Part shown: positions 61,432 through 64,000 of the stretch, in pieces | Layout: each line of letters starts with the position of its first letter | Numbering within the stretch: position 1 is the stretch's first letter | NCBI RefSeq assembly: GCF_008039615.1 | Contig: NZ_VDUZ01000002.1 | Span: 124,001-188,000, forward strand | DNA: 64,000 bases | Origin: Vineibacter terrae | GTDB lineage: Bacteria > Pseudomonadota > Alphaproteobacteria > Reyranellales > Reyranellaceae | Direction of reading: 5' to 3' | Position numbers and translations under genes: made by a program | Notes under the pieces: generated by a model | The model's database searches: none | What the model saw: the letters and a program-made list of their open reading frames with translations, nothing else | Told to the model about the DNA's origin: nothing

Positions 61432-64000
61432 TCATCCTGCCACCGTCATCGCCGGAAAGCTTATCACGAACTCCGCGCCCGACCGGTCGGCGCGGTTGCG
61501 GGCCACGATCCGGCCGCCTTGCGCCTCGACGAAGCCCTTGGCGATCGCCAGGCCCAGGCCGGTGCCGGCCCGCCGCCGATCGCCTTCGCGGGCACGATAG
61601 AACTTCTCGAACACATGCGGCAGGTCGGCGGCCGCCAGGCCGGGACCTTCGTCGCGCACCGCGAGCAGCACGTGGCCGTTCTCCGCGCGTGCCTCGATCG
61701 CGATGGTGGTGCCCTCGGGCGTGTACTTGGCGGCGTTGTCCAGCAGGTTGAACAGCACCTGCTCGCCGAGCACGAAATCGAGCTCCACCGGCGGCAGGTC
61801 GGGCGCGACCGTCGTCGCCACCCGGTGTGCCCGCAGCAGCGGCTCGGCGCGCCGCAGCGCCGTGGCGATCAGGTCGGCGGCATCGACCGGCTCGCGCTTC
61901 ACGCTGACGGCGCCGGCGTCCAGCCGCGTCATGTCGAGCAGGTTGCCGACGAAGCGGTTCAGGCGCTCGGCCTCGTCCTGCGCCGTGGCCAGCAGCTCGT
62001 CGCGGGTGGCGGGATCGTAGCGCTCGCCGTAGCTGCGCAGGCTGGAGACGGCGCCCAGGATCGAGGCCAGGGGCGTGCGCAGATCGTGCGACACCGAGGT
62101 CAGCATGGCCGAGCGCAGCCGCTCGCGCTCGGCGCCCAGGCGCGCCGCATCGATGTCGCGCGCCAGCAGCACGCGCTCGATCGCCACCGCCGCCTGGTCG
62201 CCCAGCGCATCGAGCAGGCGGCGCTGCTCGGGCGTCAGCGGCGCGTCGTTGTCGCGGTTGATGACGCCCAGCACCGCCACCTTGCCGCGCGCCGTGCACA
62301 GCGGCACGAACAGGCGGCGCGCGCCGGGCAGCGAATCGCTGCCCTTGCCGGTGGGCTGGTCATGGTCCCAGCACCACAGCGCCGCCGCGAGGTCGGCGTC
62401 CTCCAGCATGTCCTCGGGCGGGAAGGCAGCCTTGATGTCGAGCGCGGTGCGGCCGGGCCGGTCGTGCTCGGGCATGAGCACCACGACCTCGACCCGCACC
62501 ATGCGCGCGATCTGCGCCACGATGGTCCACAGCAGGTCGTCGAGATCGGCGAGGCCGACGATCTTGCGGCTGAAGGAGTAGAGCTCCGCCGTCACCTGCG
62601 CCTCGCGCCGCGCCGCCAGCGAGCGCGAGCGCGAGCGCGTCGCCAGCGCGCTGGTGAAGACCGCCACCAGCAGGAAGAAGAACAGCGCGACGACGTTGGC
62701 CGGGTCGGTGATGGTGAATTCGTACAGCGGCGGCAGGAAGAAGAAGTTGTAGGCCACCGCGCCCAGCGCCGCCGCCCACACCGACGGCCAGATGCCGTGC
62801 CGCGCCGCGCTCAGCAGCACCGGCACCACGAACACCAGCGAGATGTTGCTGAGGTTGACCAGCCGGTCGATGCCGACGCCGATGATGCCGGCTACGATCA
62901 CGGACAGCGCCGCCTCGGCATAGGCCCAGGTCGGCGCGCGCTCGGGGCGCCAGCCGGCCCAGCTCGAATCGGCGGTGGCGTGCGTGGCGGCCACAACCTC
63001 GATCGCGATGCCGCCCGATGTGCGCACCAGGTCGTCGACGACCGAGCCGTGCAGCAGCTCGAACCAGGCCGAGCGGTTGGATTTGCCGACGACGATGCGC
63101 GTGACATTGCGCTCGCGCGCGAACGCCAGCACGTCCTCGGCGATGCGCCGGCCCGGGATGGTCGCGGCCTCGGCGCCCAGCCGCTCGGCCAGCCGGATGG
63201 TCTCGGCCAGCCGGCCGCGCTCGGCCTCGCCGAGCGTCGCGTGGCGGTCGGTCTCGACATAGAGGGCCAGCATCGGCGCCCGCAGGCTGTCGGCCGTGCG
63301 CTTGGCCGCCCGCACCACGTTCTCGGCGTCCGGCGAGGGATCGATGCAGACCAGCACACGCTGGCCGGCCGCCCACGGGCCGGCGATCGCATGCTCGCGC
63401 ATGTAGCTGCGCATCTGCTCGTCGACGCGCTCGGCGGTGCGCCGCAGCGCCAGCTCGCGCAGCGCCGTCAGGTTGCCGGGCGAGAAATAGTGCTTCAGCG
63501 CCCGCTCGGCGGCCTCGCGGACATAGACCTTGCCCTCGCCCAGCCGCTTGATCAGGTCCTCGGGCGTGAGGTCGATGACCTCGACGCTGTCGGCGCCGTC
63601 GACGATCGAGTCGGGCACCGTCTCGCGCACGCGGATGCGGGTGATGCGCGCCACGATGTCGTTGAGGCTCTCGACATGCTGCACGTTGAGCGTGGTGTAG
63701 ACGTCGATGCCGGCGGCGAGCAGCTCCAGCACGTCGAGGTAGCGCTTGGGATGGCGGCTGCCGGGCGCGTTGGTGTGCGCCAGCTCGTCGACCAGCACCA
63801 GGGCCGGGCGGCGGGCGAGGACGGCATCGATGTCCATCTCCTCCAGCGAACGGCCCTTGTAGTCGATGCGCCGCCGCGGGACCGCCTCCAGGCCCTCCAG
63901 CAGCGCCGCGGTCTCGGCGCGGCCATGCGTCTCGACCACGCCGACCACGACGTCGACGCCCTCGGCCCGGCGCTGGCGCGCCGCCGACAGCATCTCGTAG
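61432..64000 (-). CDS. kdpD: Sensor histidine kinase KdpD (N-terminus cut by window)
   Basis: About 856 codons are visible; the start and the Walker A part lie beyond the window. Visible order: KdpD N-terminal domain (VDVVVGVVETHGRAET, ALVLVDELAHTNAPGSRH), a universal-stress-like domain (VLVCIDPSPDAENVVRAAKR, RIVVGKSNRSAWFELL), four membrane helices (about YAEAALSVIVAGIIGVG to FFFLLVAVFTSAL), GAF, HisKA (SVSHDLRTPLASILGAV) and HATPase (LFNLLDNAAKYTPEG, GTGLGLAIAKGFVEAQGG). KdpD responds to low K+ and osmotic change and phosphorylates KdpE. kdpFABC would be expected upstream, outside this window. Confidence 0.95.
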   Translation of the reverse strand, partial: YEMLSAARQRRAEGVDVVVGVVETHGRAETAALLEGLEAVPRRRIDYKGRSLEEMDIDAVLARRPALVLVDELAHTNAPGSRHPKRYLDVLELLAAGIDVYTTLNVQHVESLNDIVARITRIRVRETVPDSIVDGADSVEVIDLTPEDLIKRLGEGKVYVREAAERALKHYFSPGNLTALRELALRRTAERVDEQMRSYMREHAIAGPWAAGQRVLVCIDPSPDAENVVRAAKRTADSLRAPMLALYVETDRHATLGEAERGRLAETIRLAERLGAEAATIPGRRIAEDVLAFARERNVTRIVVGKSNRSAWFELLHGSVVDDLVRTSGGIAIEVVAATHATADSSWAGWRPERAPTWAYAEAALSVIVAGIIGVGIDRLVNLSNISLVFVVPVLLSAARHGIWPSVWAAALGAVAYNFFFLPPLYEFTITDPANVVALFFFLLVAVFTSALATRSRSRSLAARREAQVTAELYSFSRKIVGLADLDDLLWTIVAQIARMVRVEVVVLMPEHDRPGRTALDIKAAFPPEDMLEDADLAAALWCWDHDQPTGKGSDSLPGARRLFVPLCTARGKVAVLGVINRDNDAPLTPEQRRLLDALGDQAAVAIERVLLARDIDAARLGAERERLRSAMLTSVSHDLRTPLASILGAVSSLRSYGERYDPATRDELLATAQDEAERLNRFVGNLLDMTRLDAGAVSVKREPVDAADLIATALRRAEPLLRAHRVATTVAPDLPPVELDFVLGEQVLFNLLDNAAKYTPEGTTIAIEARAENGHVLLAVRDEGPGLAAADLPHVFEKFYRAREGDRRRAGTGLGLAIAKGFVEAQGGRIVARNRADRSGAEFVISFPAMTVAG

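Overview
The window is high-GC, densely coded chromosomal DNA from an alphaproteobacterium. The indications are a ChvG/ChvI two-component pair beside ATP-type pckA, an IalB-family protein, a ScfR-type regulator divergent from methylcitrate-cycle genes, NnrU, a cmk-rpsA pair and RlmN. The gene mix (CoA transferases, acyl-CoA enzymes, DUF882 proteins) would fit Hyphomicrobiales or a Reyranella-like lineage, but I cannot place the genus from sequence alone. I see no tRNA, rRNA, CRISPR array, phage or transposase gene.

Layout. 1-4.4 kb: a cut-off gene with a restriction-enzyme-like nuclease domain, a small secreted Cys-rich protein, an ABM-fold protein, a periplasmic MORN-repeat protein, two tandem DUF882 (M15-like) Tat-exported proteins and an orphan. 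4.4-13.6 kb: comM; a LysR regulator divergent from an AidB-like acyl-CoA dehydrogenase coupled to an FAH/hydratase-family gene; a HemL-like aminotransferase; an anchored exported unknown; a NudB-like Nudix hydrolase; nnrU. 13.7-21.3 kb: ScfR divergent from prpD-prpC-prpB, with metE following at once. 21.3-25.7 kb: an OmpR-type regulator divergent from a large hybrid kinase. 25.8-29.9 kb: a formyl-CoA-transferase-like gene, an oxalyl-CoA-decarboxylase-like TPP enzyme and a luciferase-like oxidoreductase. 29.9-34.9 kb: rhomboid protease, argG, an ECF41 sigma factor behind a tiny membrane protein and a textbook ECF41 promoter, a methyltransferase, and a ParE/RHH toxin-antitoxin pair. 35-42.6 kb: molybdopterin oxidoreductase, SnoaL-like protein, rlmN, ialB, a SpoU methyltransferase, a methyltransferase with a PqqD-like tail, an EamA transporter. 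42.7-47.8 kb: pckA, a HugZ-like gene and chvI-chvG. 48-53.9 kb: CoA transferase, AEC transporter, TetR plus enoyl-CoA hydratase, a MESH1-like ppGpp hydrolase, an acyl-CoA ligase. 54-64 kb: a membrane-anchored patatin divergent from a serine hydrolase, rpsA, cmk, kdpE and the start of a truncated kdpD.

The physiology implied is oxidation of short-chain and unusual acyl-CoA compounds: methylcitrate cycle for propionyl-CoA, PEP carboxykinase for gluconeogenesis, and several CoA transferases, ligases and dehydrogenases under local regulators. Envelope and stress sensing is prominent (ChvGI, hybrid kinase, KdpDE, ECF41). Two families of intergenic palindromes recur: a ~80-bp hairpin in three copies and a 130-190-bp compound hairpin in three places, one of which separates kdpD from kdpE. 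The most original leads are the ECF41 locus, whose usual COE-type partner is replaced by an 84-aa membrane protein, and the prpDCB-metE array, which groups two cobalamin-independent routes.
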